A DNA stretch of 52,620 nt from Bordetella parapertussis (GTDB lineage Bacteria > Pseudomonadota > Gammaproteobacteria > Burkholderiales > Burkholderiaceae_C): NCBI GenBank assembly GCA_945875935.1, contig CAMCNE010000004.1:1-52620 (forward strand). Reading direction: 5' to 3'. Below the pieces are notes generated by a model. It worked only from the letters and a program-made list of their open reading frames with translations, did no database searches and was not told where the DNA came from. Position 1 is the first letter of the stretch. Every line of letters begins with the position of its first letter. The translations under genes were made by a program, and so were the position numbers. Shown piece after piece: positions 9,193-16,312 of the stretch.

Positions 9193-9678
9193 TCAGCCGC
9201 GTATGCGTGTGACCAATGCGGTGGTCGAGTGGCCGTCAACAAAGGGCAGCGCACAAGACCGCCCGCCCCAGCTGCGCACGAGCGCGGTTTCGGCCAGCGT
9301 CTCGATGTCGTAGTCGCCACCCTTCACGTACCACTGCGGCCGCACGCGCTTGAGCAGCTCGACGGGTGTGGCTTCGTCGAAGATCACCACCAGGCTGACG
9401 CTCTCGAGCGCGGCGAGCACACAGGCCCGGTCAAGCTCGGTGTTGAGCGGGCGGTCGGGGCCCTTGCCCAGACGACGCGCTGACGCGTCGCTGTTGAGCC
9501 CGACCACCAGACTCGCCCCCAGCTCTCTGGCCTGTGCGAGGTAGGTCACATGGCCGCGGTGCAGGATGTCGAACACGCCGTTGGTGAACACCACCGGCTG
9601 CGCCAAGGCCGCCACACGCGTCTCGACGTCGCCGGGCGCGCAGAGCTTGTTGGACGGCGAACCCAGAACGCGTCCCAA
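9193..9678 (-). CDS. rfaE2: D-glycero-beta-D-manno-heptose 1-phosphate adenylyltransferase
   Basis: This is a single cytidylyltransferase-like domain corresponding to the C-terminal half of E. coli HldE. It has the nucleotide-binding motif TNGVFDILHRGHV and the C-terminal GHSTTALVTRIRG (the GxSTT element). The enzyme makes ADP-heptose for the LPS inner core. Standalone versions are normal in betaproteobacteria and run about 160 residues. I chose TTG 9678, which gives 161 residues and starts 7 bases after the stop of the ferritin-like gene. The open frame extends to 9783, but that part would overlap the upstream gene and looks like shadow sequence. Function is solid, the start is uncertain. 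Confidence 0.85.
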   Translation of the reverse strand: MGRVLGSPSNKLCAPGDVETRVAALAQPVVFTNGVFDILHRGHVTYLAQARELGASLVVGLNSDASARRLGKGPDRPLNTELDRACVLAALESVSLVVIFDEATPVELLKRVRPQWYVKGGDYDIETLAETALVRSWGGRSCALPFVDGHSTTALVTRIRG

Positions 9679-9685
9679 GCGCCGC

Positions 9686-10567
9686 TCAGACCGCGGCGGG
9701 TTGCGCTGCCACCTTGGCGGCGGCAGCAGCCACCGAGGCGGTGACTTCCTTGCGGAAGCGGTTGAGCTCCTGCACGGTGGCAAAACTGCGCTCCATGAGC
9801 AAGCTCATGTTGTGCAGGATGCGGTCGACCACCTTGCCTTCCCACACCGCATCGAACTGGATCTGGCTGTCGAGCCAGGCCTCAAGCCAGATCGGATCGG
9901 GCAGACGGCTTTGCACCGTGTCGCGCGGGAACAGGCTTTCGTTGACGTGCAGGTTGGTTGGGTGCAGCGCCTGCGCGGTGCGCCGCGCGCTGGCCATCAA
10001 CACACCCACCTTGGCGAAGGCGGCACGCGCCTCATCGCCAAACTTGGTCATTGCACGCTTCATGTAGCGCAGGTAGGCGCCGCCGTGGCGGGCCTCGTCG
10101 CGCGCCAGCGTTTCATAGATGGCCTTGATGACCGGCTCGTTGTGCCATTCGGCCGCGCGGCGGTACCAGTGATTGAGGCGAATCTCGCCGCAGAAATGCA
10201 GCATCAGCGTCTCCAGCGCAGGCGCCGGATCGAACTCGAAGCGCACCTCGTGCAACTCTTCTTCGGTGGGCATCAGATCAGGCCTGAAACGACGCAGGTA
10301 TTCGATGAGCACCAGCGAGTGCTTTTGTTCTTCGAAGAACCACACGCTCATGAAGGCCGAGAAGTCGCTGTCGTCGCGGTTGTCGCGAAGGAACATCTCG
10401 GTGGCCGGCAACGCCGCCCACTCGGTGATCGCGTTCATTTTGATGGTTTGCGCCTGCTCTTCGCTCAGCGCGCTGGCATCGAAGGAGTCCCACGGGATGT
10501 CCTTGTCCATGTTCCAGCGCACGGCTTCGAGTTGCTTGAAGAGTTCGGGATAGAGCATGGTGGACAT
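9686..10567 (-). CDS. Ferritin-like di-iron protein resembling acyl-ACP desaturase
   Basis: The product is 293 residues from ATG 10567 (MSTMLYPEL). It shows a complete four-helix di-iron carboxylate ligand set: E49; E80-x-x-H83 in FEEQKH; E128 in CGEIRLNH; and E158-x-x-H161 in RDEARHGG. This is the ligand pattern and spacing of the acyl-ACP desaturase branch of the ferritin-like superfamily. The C-terminus ends in an Ala-rich tail. The gene lies between rfaE2 and the photolyase operon, and a TAAAAT-like -10 is visible just upstream on the minus strand. A role in fatty-acid desaturation or oxygen-dependent lipid chemistry is an inference; an oxidative-stress ferritin-like role is the alternative. 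Confidence 0.7.
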   Translation of the reverse strand: MSTMLYPELFKQLEAVRWNMDKDIPWDSFDASALSEEQAQTIKMNAITEWAALPATEMFLRDNRDDSDFSAFMSVWFFEEQKHSLVLIEYLRRFRPDLMPTEEELHEVRFEFDPAPALETLMLHFCGEIRLNHWYRRAAEWHNEPVIKAIYETLARDEARHGGAYLRYMKRAMTKFGDEARAAFAKVGVLMASARRTAQALHPTNLHVNESLFPRDTVQSRLPDPIWLEAWLDSQIQFDAVWEGKVVDRILHNMSLLMERSFATVQELNRFRKEVTASVAAAAAKVAAQPAAV

Positions 10568-10647
10568 GGTGACAAGGCCTCTTGACGGATGAGAAATTTT
10601 AGTCGGGTTGACATGCCCACTCCGAGCGCAGGCCAAGGTCGCCGGGT

Positions 10648-12228
10648 TCACAGCGAGTCGAGGTCGCTCAGCAGCGCGGTGGCCGCCGCACGCCGCCGCA
10701 AGCGCTCGGCCGCGTCAAGCCGGGCCACGTTGCGCGCCATCAACGCCGTGCGTGGGTTGGCTGCCAGTGCGACCTCGTGGCGATCGAGAAAGTTCCAGTA
10801 CAGCACCGTGTACGGGCACAGCGGCTTGCACGTGCCTTGCTGCGCCTTGGCATCGGGTGCGTAGGCGCAGCCCCCACAGTGGTTGCTCATGCGCTGGATG
10901 TAGGCGCCCGAAGCGACATAGGGCTTGCTGGTGAAGCGCCCGCCGTCGGCGTAAAGCGCCATGCCGGCCACATTGGGCAGCTCGGCCCACTCCACCGCGT
11001 CGACATAGACCGCGAGGTACCAGGCCGCCACCTGCTTGGGGTCGATCTCGGCGAGCAGGGCAAACAGGCCCGTCACCATCAGCCGCTGAATGTGGTGCGC
11101 GTAGCCGTACTGCAGCGTTTGCTCAATGGCGTCGCGCGCGCAGGCCATGCGGGTGTCACCGCTCCAGAACCAGCGTGGCAGCGCGCGCTGGTGTGCGAAG
11201 TGGTTGGCTTCGGCCATCCCGGGCATGTCCAGCCAGTAGACGCCGCGGATGAACTCGCGCCAGCCCAGGATCTGCCGGATGAAGCCCTCGACGCCAGCCA
11301 GCGGTGCCCGCCCGGCGCGATAGGCCTGCTCGGCCGCAGCGATCACCTCGCGCGGGTCGAGCAGATGCAAGTTCAAGCTGCTGGCCAGCAGCGAGTGCCA
11401 GCCGAAGGGCGTGCCCGCCCACATGGCGTCCTGGTAGTCACCGAAGTTCACCAGCCGCGATTCGATGAATGCGTCCAGCGCATGCAGCGCCTGCTCGCGC
11501 GTCACCGGCCACACGAAGTGCTCGAGCGAGCCCGGGTGATCGGCAAACAACCTTGCCACATCGGCCAGCGCCGAGCGGGTCAACGCATCGGGCTCGAAAA
11601 ACTCCGGTGGCGGAATCAGTCCCGGCCCGCCTTTCGGGTAGCCCTTGCGGTTGTCGGCGTCGTAGTTCCACTGCCCGCCTTCGGGCTGGTCGGTGTCGGT
11701 GGCGTCGAGCAGCACCCGGTGACGCCTGCGCATGTCGCGGTAGAAGTACTCCATGCGCAAGCTGGACTTTTCGGTCTTGCGGTACTTGCCCGCCCAGCGC
11801 GCGAAGTCGGCGCGCGAGCACAGGAAGTGCGGGTCCTCGATCAGCCGCAGCGGCACCCCGGCCTCACGGGCCGCGTCGGTGATGTCTTGCTGCAGCCGCC
11901 ATTCCCCAGGCTCCAGCAGGCTCAAGCCCTCGGGCTGCAACCGTTGCAACTGCGCGGCCAGACGACCGACCAGCGTGGGCTGATCGCTGTCTTCCAGACC
12001 GATGTACTCGACGACGAAACCCAGCTCGCGCAACGCGTCGCGGCAGTGGCGCATTGCCGCGATGAACAGCGCAATGCGCGCCTTGTGGCTCCACACCCAG
12101 CGCGCCTCGCCGGGCGCTTCGATCATCAGCACGCGGTCTTGCAACGGGTCGAGTCCCGCGAGCGCGGGGCTGTCCAGGCCGAGCTGGTCTCCGAGCACCA
12201 GAACGAGTTGGCGCACAGGGTGGCTCAT
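10648..12228 (-). CDS. Iron-sulfur bacterial cryptochrome/photolyase (FeS-BCP family)
   Basis: The 526-residue protein belongs to the cryptochrome/photolyase-related group that repairs (6-4) photoproducts using FAD and a lumazine antenna. The four Cys ligands for a [4Fe-4S] cluster fall exactly at family spacing: C363, C451, C454 and C467, the last three in HCGGCAYAPDAKAQQGTC. The pattern matches Agrobacterium PhrB (C350, C438, C441, C454) with a constant offset of 13. The N-terminus LVLVLGDQLG is the antenna-domain start. ATG 12228 overlaps the DUF2256 stop in an ATGA, which argues against the longer start at 12264. It is the third gene of the regulator-DUF2256-photolyase operon. Light-induced expression is the expected regulation. 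Confidence 0.9.
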   Translation of the reverse strand: MSHPVRQLVLVLGDQLGLDSPALAGLDPLQDRVLMIEAPGEARWVWSHKARIALFIAAMRHCRDALRELGFVVEYIGLEDSDQPTLVGRLAAQLQRLQPEGLSLLEPGEWRLQQDITDAAREAGVPLRLIEDPHFLCSRADFARWAGKYRKTEKSSLRMEYFYRDMRRRHRVLLDATDTDQPEGGQWNYDADNRKGYPKGGPGLIPPPEFFEPDALTRSALADVARLFADHPGSLEHFVWPVTREQALHALDAFIESRLVNFGDYQDAMWAGTPFGWHSLLASSLNLHLLDPREVIAAAEQAYRAGRAPLAGVEGFIRQILGWREFIRGVYWLDMPGMAEANHFAHQRALPRWFWSGDTRMACARDAIEQTLQYGYAHHIQRLMVTGLFALLAEIDPKQVAAWYLAVYVDAVEWAELPNVAGMALYADGGRFTSKPYVASGAYIQRMSNHCGGCAYAPDAKAQQGTCKPLCPYTVLYWNFLDRHEVALAANPRTALMARNVARLDAAERLRRRAAATALLSDLDSL

Positions 12229-12401
12229 GGACGAGGCCGGGTTCGCTGAGCTTCGCTGCGGCAACGCTCACTGCAGAACTTCACTTCGGCCCAGTTCTTC
12301 GCCCAGGCGCGTCGCCAGGTCATCGGCCGCGCGCACTGGACGCAGGGCTTTTGCGGCAACGCGGCCTTGTTGCCCTTGAAGCCCGGGGTGGCAAGCTTCA
12401 T
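12225..12401 (-). CDS. DUF2256 zinc-ribbon-like small protein
   Basis: This is a 58-residue basic protein with the DUF2256 core KPCVQCARPMTWRRAWAKNW followed by CSERCR. The two CxxC-like pairs suggest a zinc ribbon. DUF2256 proteins are very often encoded next to cryptochromes and photolyases, but their function is unknown. ATG 12401 overlaps the stop of the MerR regulator (ATGA), and its own stop overlaps the photolyase start (ATGA). A longer start at 12419 would lie inside the regulator and is less likely. The tight coupling suggests that the small protein is made in step with the photolyase. Confidence 0.85.
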   Translation of the reverse strand: MKLATPGFKGNKAALPQKPCVQCARPMTWRRAWAKNWAEVKFCSERCRSEAQRTRPRP

Positions 12402-13336
12402 GCGCTGCCGTGCCGCCACCGCTCGATCTGGGTGCGGATGTCGCTGAGCAGGGACAGCGCGATCACCCCTTCAATCTTGCGTCTGTGCAGAACCGGCGAG
12501 GAGCCGCCCACCCACAATTCGGCGGTCGGATCGAGCTTGCTGCGCAGTTCCGTCAGGCCATCGACGACCTGATTCGGGTTCATGCACCCGGTGAAGCCCA
12601 AGGCCACGATGTCGCTCTTGTAAGCGGTGGCAGCCAGCGATATGTCCCACAGCGGCGTTTGTGCGCCCAAAGACACGCAGCGCGCGCCCTCGAGTGTCAA
12701 CAAGCACTCTGCGAGCAACAACCCCAGGCCGTGGGGCTCGTCGGGCACGGTGGCCAGCAACACGCGAGGGCGGTCACACACGGCGGCCTGCGGGATGTTG
12801 CTCAGCGCCACTCGCAAGATGCCGTACAGGCACTCGGTGTAGGCGTGTTCCTCAAAAATCTCGAGCTGTCCGCGCATCCAGGCATCGCCGACCATGGTGT
12901 TGAGCGGCACCACCACTTCCATGATGAAGCGCGACAGTCCGATGCGAGCCAGGCTGAGCAGCAGGCTGCGACGCAGCGCATCGATGTCATGCGAGCGCAT
13001 CAGCGCGATGTAGGGTTTGAGGTCGGGCGCAACCAGCCCCTTGAACAGGGACTGGGGCGAATCAACGGTGTTGTCACTCAGGCGCTGGAGTTCGTCCATC
13101 GGCATGGGCACCAGTCGCCCGGGCCGATGGCCGCCGTCCATCAGCCGCTTGACGATGCGCAGCTTTTCGACCTGCTCGAGCGGGTAGGCGCGCTCACCCG
13201 ATCCATCGCGCTGCGGCACAGGAAATCCGTAACGGCGCTCCCAGATGCGCAGCGTGTCCTTGGAAAGCCCGGTGTCTCGCTCGACGGCGGCAATCGACAG
13301 GGTGAGCGTCTTCAGATCGCGGGCTGGATCGTTCAT
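12398..13336 (-). CDS. MerR-family regulator with cobalamin-binding domain (CarH/LitR-type photoreceptor)
   Basis: The 312-residue protein has three parts. An N-terminal MerR winged helix spans about residues 12-80 (LSKDTLRIWERRYGFP). A B12-binding four-helix cap holds W153-x9-E163-H164, the W-x9-EH motif. A Rossmann B12 domain holds E200-x-H202-x-x-G205, whose His is the expected lower cobalt ligand. CarH and LitR bind adenosylcobalamin in the dark as DNA-bound repressors and release DNA after light breaks the Co-C bond. The residue after W153 is Met, where I recall His132 in Thermus CarH. It leads the DUF2256-photolyase operon and faces the peroxidase/lipid operon, so it probably controls both. 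Light sensing is inferred. Confidence 0.85.
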   Translation of the reverse strand: MNDPARDLKTLTLSIAAVERDTGLSKDTLRIWERRYGFPVPQRDGSGERAYPLEQVEKLRIVKRLMDGGHRPGRLVPMPMDELQRLSDNTVDSPQSLFKGLVAPDLKPYIALMRSHDIDALRRSLLLSLARIGLSRFIMEVVVPLNTMVGDAWMRGQLEIFEEHAYTECLYGILRVALSNIPQAAVCDRPRVLLATVPDEPHGLGLLLAECLLTLEGARCVSLGAQTPLWDISLAATAYKSDIVALGFTGCMNPNQVVDGLTELRSKLDPTAELWVGGSSPVLHRRKIEGVIALSLLSDIRTQIERWRHGSA

Positions 13337-13384
13337 CTCAAGGTGTGCGTGCGGACATGGGGGGCTGAAGCCCCGGGGAACTTT

Positions 13385-13397
13385 TTGAGCCGCTCAA
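13385..13397. promoter_or_regulatory. Inverted repeat in the regulator/peroxidase intergenic region, candidate operator
   Basis: A perfect dyad TTGAG-CCG-CTCAA lies 48 bases upstream of the MerR-type regulator start in the 152-base divergent gap (13337-13488). The gap also holds a G/C-rich hairpin at 13361-13374 and tandem GTATC-type half-sites at about 13415-13426. It must carry promoters for both arms. The dyad as an operator for the B12 regulator is a guess from position and symmetry. Confidence 0.3.
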
Positions 13398-13488
13398 CCA
13401 TCGGATGGCGATTCTGTATCAGTATCGGGGCTTGCAGACAATTTGTGTAGGACAGTCTTTCGACATGGATGCTCTTTTGCCATCGACG

Positions 13489-14049
13489 ATGAAATTGCTG
13501 AGGTGCTTGCTGGCGCTGGCTTTGTTGGCCTGTGCGCTCAGCGCCGAGGCCGCCACCTGCCCGGCGCTGCTGGCTCGCGAGATGCCTCGACTTCAAGATG
13601 AAAAACCGCAGTCGCTTTGCCAGTACGCCGGCAAGGTGGTTCTGGTGGTCAACACCGCCAGCTTTTGCGGCTTCACCTCGCAGTACAAGGGGCTCGAGGA
13701 GCTCTACACGAAGTACCGTGGCCGAGGTCTGGTGGTGCTCGGGTTTCCTTCGAATGACTTTGGCTCTCAGGAGCCGGGCAGCAATGGCGACATCGCCAAG
13801 TTCTGCGAAGGCACCTTCGGCGTGAAGTTTCCGATGTTCACCAAGACACGCGTCTCGGCGCGTGCCGGGCCCGATGTCAACCCCTTGTTCGTGGACCTCG
13901 AGCGCATCACCGGCTCGTCGCCGAAGTGGAACTTCCACAAGTACCTGATTGCCCGCGACGGCATCACGGTGGAAAGCTTCAGCAGCCTGACCGGCCCGGA
14001 CTCCTCTTCGCTCACGAGAACCATCGAAAAGCTGCTGGCACAGCCATGA
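13489..14049 (+). CDS. Exported glutathione peroxidase family protein
   Basis: The product is 186 residues from ATG 13489 (MKLLRCLLALALLACALSAEA), which gives a clean signal peptide cut after about residue 21. The earlier ATG at 13465 would add eight residues. The catalytic Cys is C60 in NTASFCGFTSQ, the conserved Gln is in GSQEPGSN and the Trp is in KWNFHKYL, so all peroxidase catalytic-tetrad elements except Asn are easily seen. Two further Cys residues (C24, C44) lie before the active site. The family reduces hydroperoxides, usually with thioredoxin as donor for Cys enzymes. As first gene of the rightward arm it probably protects the periplasm or membrane from lipid peroxides. Confidence 0.88.
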   Translation: MKLLRCLLALALLACALSAEAATCPALLAREMPRLQDEKPQSLCQYAGKVVLVVNTASFCGFTSQYKGLEELYTKYRGRGLVVLGFPSNDFGSQEPGSNGDIAKFCEGTFGVKFPMFTKTRVSARAGPDVNPLFVDLERITGSSPKWNFHKYLIARDGITVESFSSLTGPDSSSLTRTIEKLLAQP

Positions 14050-14101
14050 GGCCGAATTTCTTGATCAAGGCCCGAGCGCCGGCCCTCGCGGGGCGCAGCG
14101 C

Positions 14102-15451
14102 ATGAGCGTCGAGACCCGGCGCGTTGCCGTCATCGGCTCGGGCATCTCGGGCCTGTCGGTGGCGCACGCACTTTCAGCACACGCGCAGGTCACGCTTTTT
14201 GAAGCCGGGGACTACTTCGGTGGTCACACCCACACCGTTGACGTCACCCTCGATGGGGTGACGCATGGCGTGGACACCGGATTTCTGGTCTTCAACGAGC
14301 GAACCTACCCCAACCTGATACGGCTGTTTGGCGAACTGCAGGTGCCCACGGCGCTGTCGGACATGTCGTTTTCGGTTCGGGTGCCTGACATCGATCTCGA
14401 GTGGAGCGGCAGCAACCTCGACAGCCTGTTCGCGCAACGGCGCAACCTGGTGCGCCCGGCGTTCTGGCGGATGCTGGCAGACCTGGTGCGCTTCAACCGC
14501 ATCGCCACGGCGCTGGCACAACGCGGCGTCGGGTCGGCTTCGCCGCCTGCCAATGAGCCATTGCAGTCCATTGGCGAGTTTCTGGATCACCATCGATTCA
14601 GCGCGGTGTTTCGCGACTGGTACTTCCTGCCGATGATCGGCTGCATCTGGTCTTGCCCGACCGATCAGATGCTGCGCTTTCCAATCGACACGATGATCCG
14701 GTTTTGCCACAACCACGGTCTGATCCAGATCACCAACCGCCCTCGCTGGTTCACGGTGCGTGGCGGCGCGCGCGGCTATGTCGAGCGCTTGCTGCAGCAC
14801 ATTCCTGATGCCCGGCTGAACACGCCGGTGCGCAGCGTGCGCCGGCTTCGCGATTCAGGCCAGATCCTTATCGCCACCGATGACGGCTCGCACGTGTTCG
14901 ACGATGTGGTGCTGGCCTGCCACAGCGACCAGTCGCTGGCGCTGCTCGACGATGCCTCTAGCGACGAGCAACAGGTGCTGGGCGCCATCGGCTATCACCG
15001 AAACCGCGCGGTGCTGCACACCGACACCGCACTGCTGCCACGCAGAACGGCGACCTGGGCGGCCTGGAACTACGAGCGCTCGAGCACGGCCTCGGGCGAA
15101 AAGGCGGCGGTGTGTCTGCACTATCTGATCAACAAGCTGCAGCCGCTGCCTTTCCGCACGCCGGTGGTGGTGTCGCTCAACCCGACGACCGAGCCGCGCG
15201 CCGACACCGTGCATGGCGAATTCGACTATGCGCACCCGGTGTTCGACGCTGCCGCCATCGCGGCGCAGTCGCGCGTGCCGTCGCTGCAGGGCTGCGCCAA
15301 CACCTGGTTCTGTGGCGCGTGGACGCGCTACGGCTTTCACGAAGACGGCCTGACATCGGGCCTGGCTGTGATCGACGGCTGGCGTGAGCGCTGGGCGCCG
15401 GATCTGGCGCGCCCTTCGGCGCCCAAGTCATCGAGCGATGTGGCCCCATGA
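14102..15451 (+). CDS. FAD-dependent amine-oxidase-like oxidoreductase
   Basis: The 449-residue protein begins with the dinucleotide-binding motif VAVIGSGISGLSVAHAL at about residues 8-24, followed by the E-A-G and GGHTHTV segments of the amine oxidase/NAD(P)-binding family. It ends with the FCGAWTRYGFHEDGLTSG flavin-binding block. It has no membrane segment. In alpha-, beta- and gammaproteobacteria this family is encoded with DUF1365 and a Cfa-type methyltransferase, a set tied to cyclopropane or furan fatty-acid chemistry and singlet-oxygen response. A fatty-acyl substrate is therefore likely but inferred. Its stop overlaps the DUF1365 start. Confidence 0.85.
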   Translation: MSVETRRVAVIGSGISGLSVAHALSAHAQVTLFEAGDYFGGHTHTVDVTLDGVTHGVDTGFLVFNERTYPNLIRLFGELQVPTALSDMSFSVRVPDIDLEWSGSNLDSLFAQRRNLVRPAFWRMLADLVRFNRIATALAQRGVGSASPPANEPLQSIGEFLDHHRFSAVFRDWYFLPMIGCIWSCPTDQMLRFPIDTMIRFCHNHGLIQITNRPRWFTVRGGARGYVERLLQHIPDARLNTPVRSVRRLRDSGQILIATDDGSHVFDDVVLACHSDQSLALLDDASSDEQQVLGAIGYHRNRAVLHTDTALLPRRTATWAAWNYERSSTASGEKAAVCLHYLINKLQPLPFRTPVVVSLNPTTEPRADTVHGEFDYAHPVFDAAAIAAQSRVPSLQGCANTWFCGAWTRYGFHEDGLTSGLAVIDGWRERWAPDLARPSAPKSSSDVAP

Positions 15452-16263
15452 GCATGCGCTGGTCAGCTGGGGCGGGCATGCCAGGGCCGCTGATCGGCTT
15501 TGGCGAGGTGCGGCACACCCGCGTGCGACCGGCACACAACCATTTCGTCTACCCGACCTACTTCCTGATGCTGCCCATGCGCGCCCTGCGCAAGGCGCCG
15601 CATCCTGATCTGGCGCGCAACCGCTTCGCTGCGATCAGCTTTTCAGACAGTGACCATGGCGATGGCCGCGCAGACAGTCTGGCCTGGCTCGAGGAGTTGT
15701 TGCACGACGAGGGCATCGACGATGCCCTTGGCGAGGTCTGGTTGCACTGCTATCCACGCGTGCTGGGCCACACCTTCAAGCCCGTCAGCTTCTGGTACTG
15801 CCACCGCCAAGATGACTCGCTGGCTGCGGTGCTGGTCGAAGTCAACAACACCTTTGGCGAACGGCATTGCTATTTGTTGCGCGGCGAGCAGCTGGTCTAC
15901 GGCGCCGAACAGCGCGCGGCCAAGGTGTTTCACGTGTCACCGTTTTGCGCGGTCTCGGGCAGCTACGCGTTTCGATTCATGCACAGCAACGCCGTGCCAG
16001 CGGGTACCGCAGCCGGCGACTGCGTGGGCCGCACTGTGGCGCGCATCGACCATGCCGATGCTCAGGGCGCGCTGTTGCAAACCAGCGTGAGCGGCGCGCT
16101 TGTGCCGCTGACCGCGCGCACGCTGCGGCGGGCCTTTTTCGGCATGCCGTTGATGACGCTGGGCGTGGTGGCTCGCATTCACTGGCAGGCGCTGCGTCTC
16201 GCGCTCAAGCGGGTGCCCTTCTTTCGCAAACCGCTGCCACCGACCGGATTCATCACCCGCTGA
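15448..16263 (+). CDS. DUF1365 family protein
   Basis: The 271-residue protein opens with the family hallmark (GEVRHTRVRPAHNHFVYPTY), then NRFAAISFSDSDHGDG, and carries the central GHTFKPVSFWYCHR and VEVNNTFGERHCY motifs. DUF1365 proteins have no proven biochemical activity, but they almost always sit between the FAD oxidase and the Cfa-type methyltransferase, as here. Start ATG 15448 overlaps the upstream stop (ATGA), so the two are coupled. The ending KPLPPTGFITR is also typical. A role in modifying acyl chains is an inference from context. Confidence 0.88.
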   Translation: MSMRWSAGAGMPGPLIGFGEVRHTRVRPAHNHFVYPTYFLMLPMRALRKAPHPDLARNRFAAISFSDSDHGDGRADSLAWLEELLHDEGIDDALGEVWLHCYPRVLGHTFKPVSFWYCHRQDDSLAAVLVEVNNTFGERHCYLLRGEQLVYGAEQRAAKVFHVSPFCAVSGSYAFRFMHSNAVPAGTAAGDCVGRTVARIDHADAQGALLQTSVSGALVPLTARTLRRAFFGMPLMTLGVVARIHWQALRLALKRVPFFRKPLPPTGFITR

Positions 16264-16312
16264 AATTCCCTTGCTTTGAGCACGCCCCCTATCTAAAGCC
16301 AAAATTCACCCG

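Noticed and set aside
12398..13336. SoxR or metal-sensing MerR regulator
   Set aside because: No C-terminal cysteine cluster; instead the W-x9-EH and E-x-H-x-x-G motifs of B12-binding regulators are present, and the length is 312 residues.
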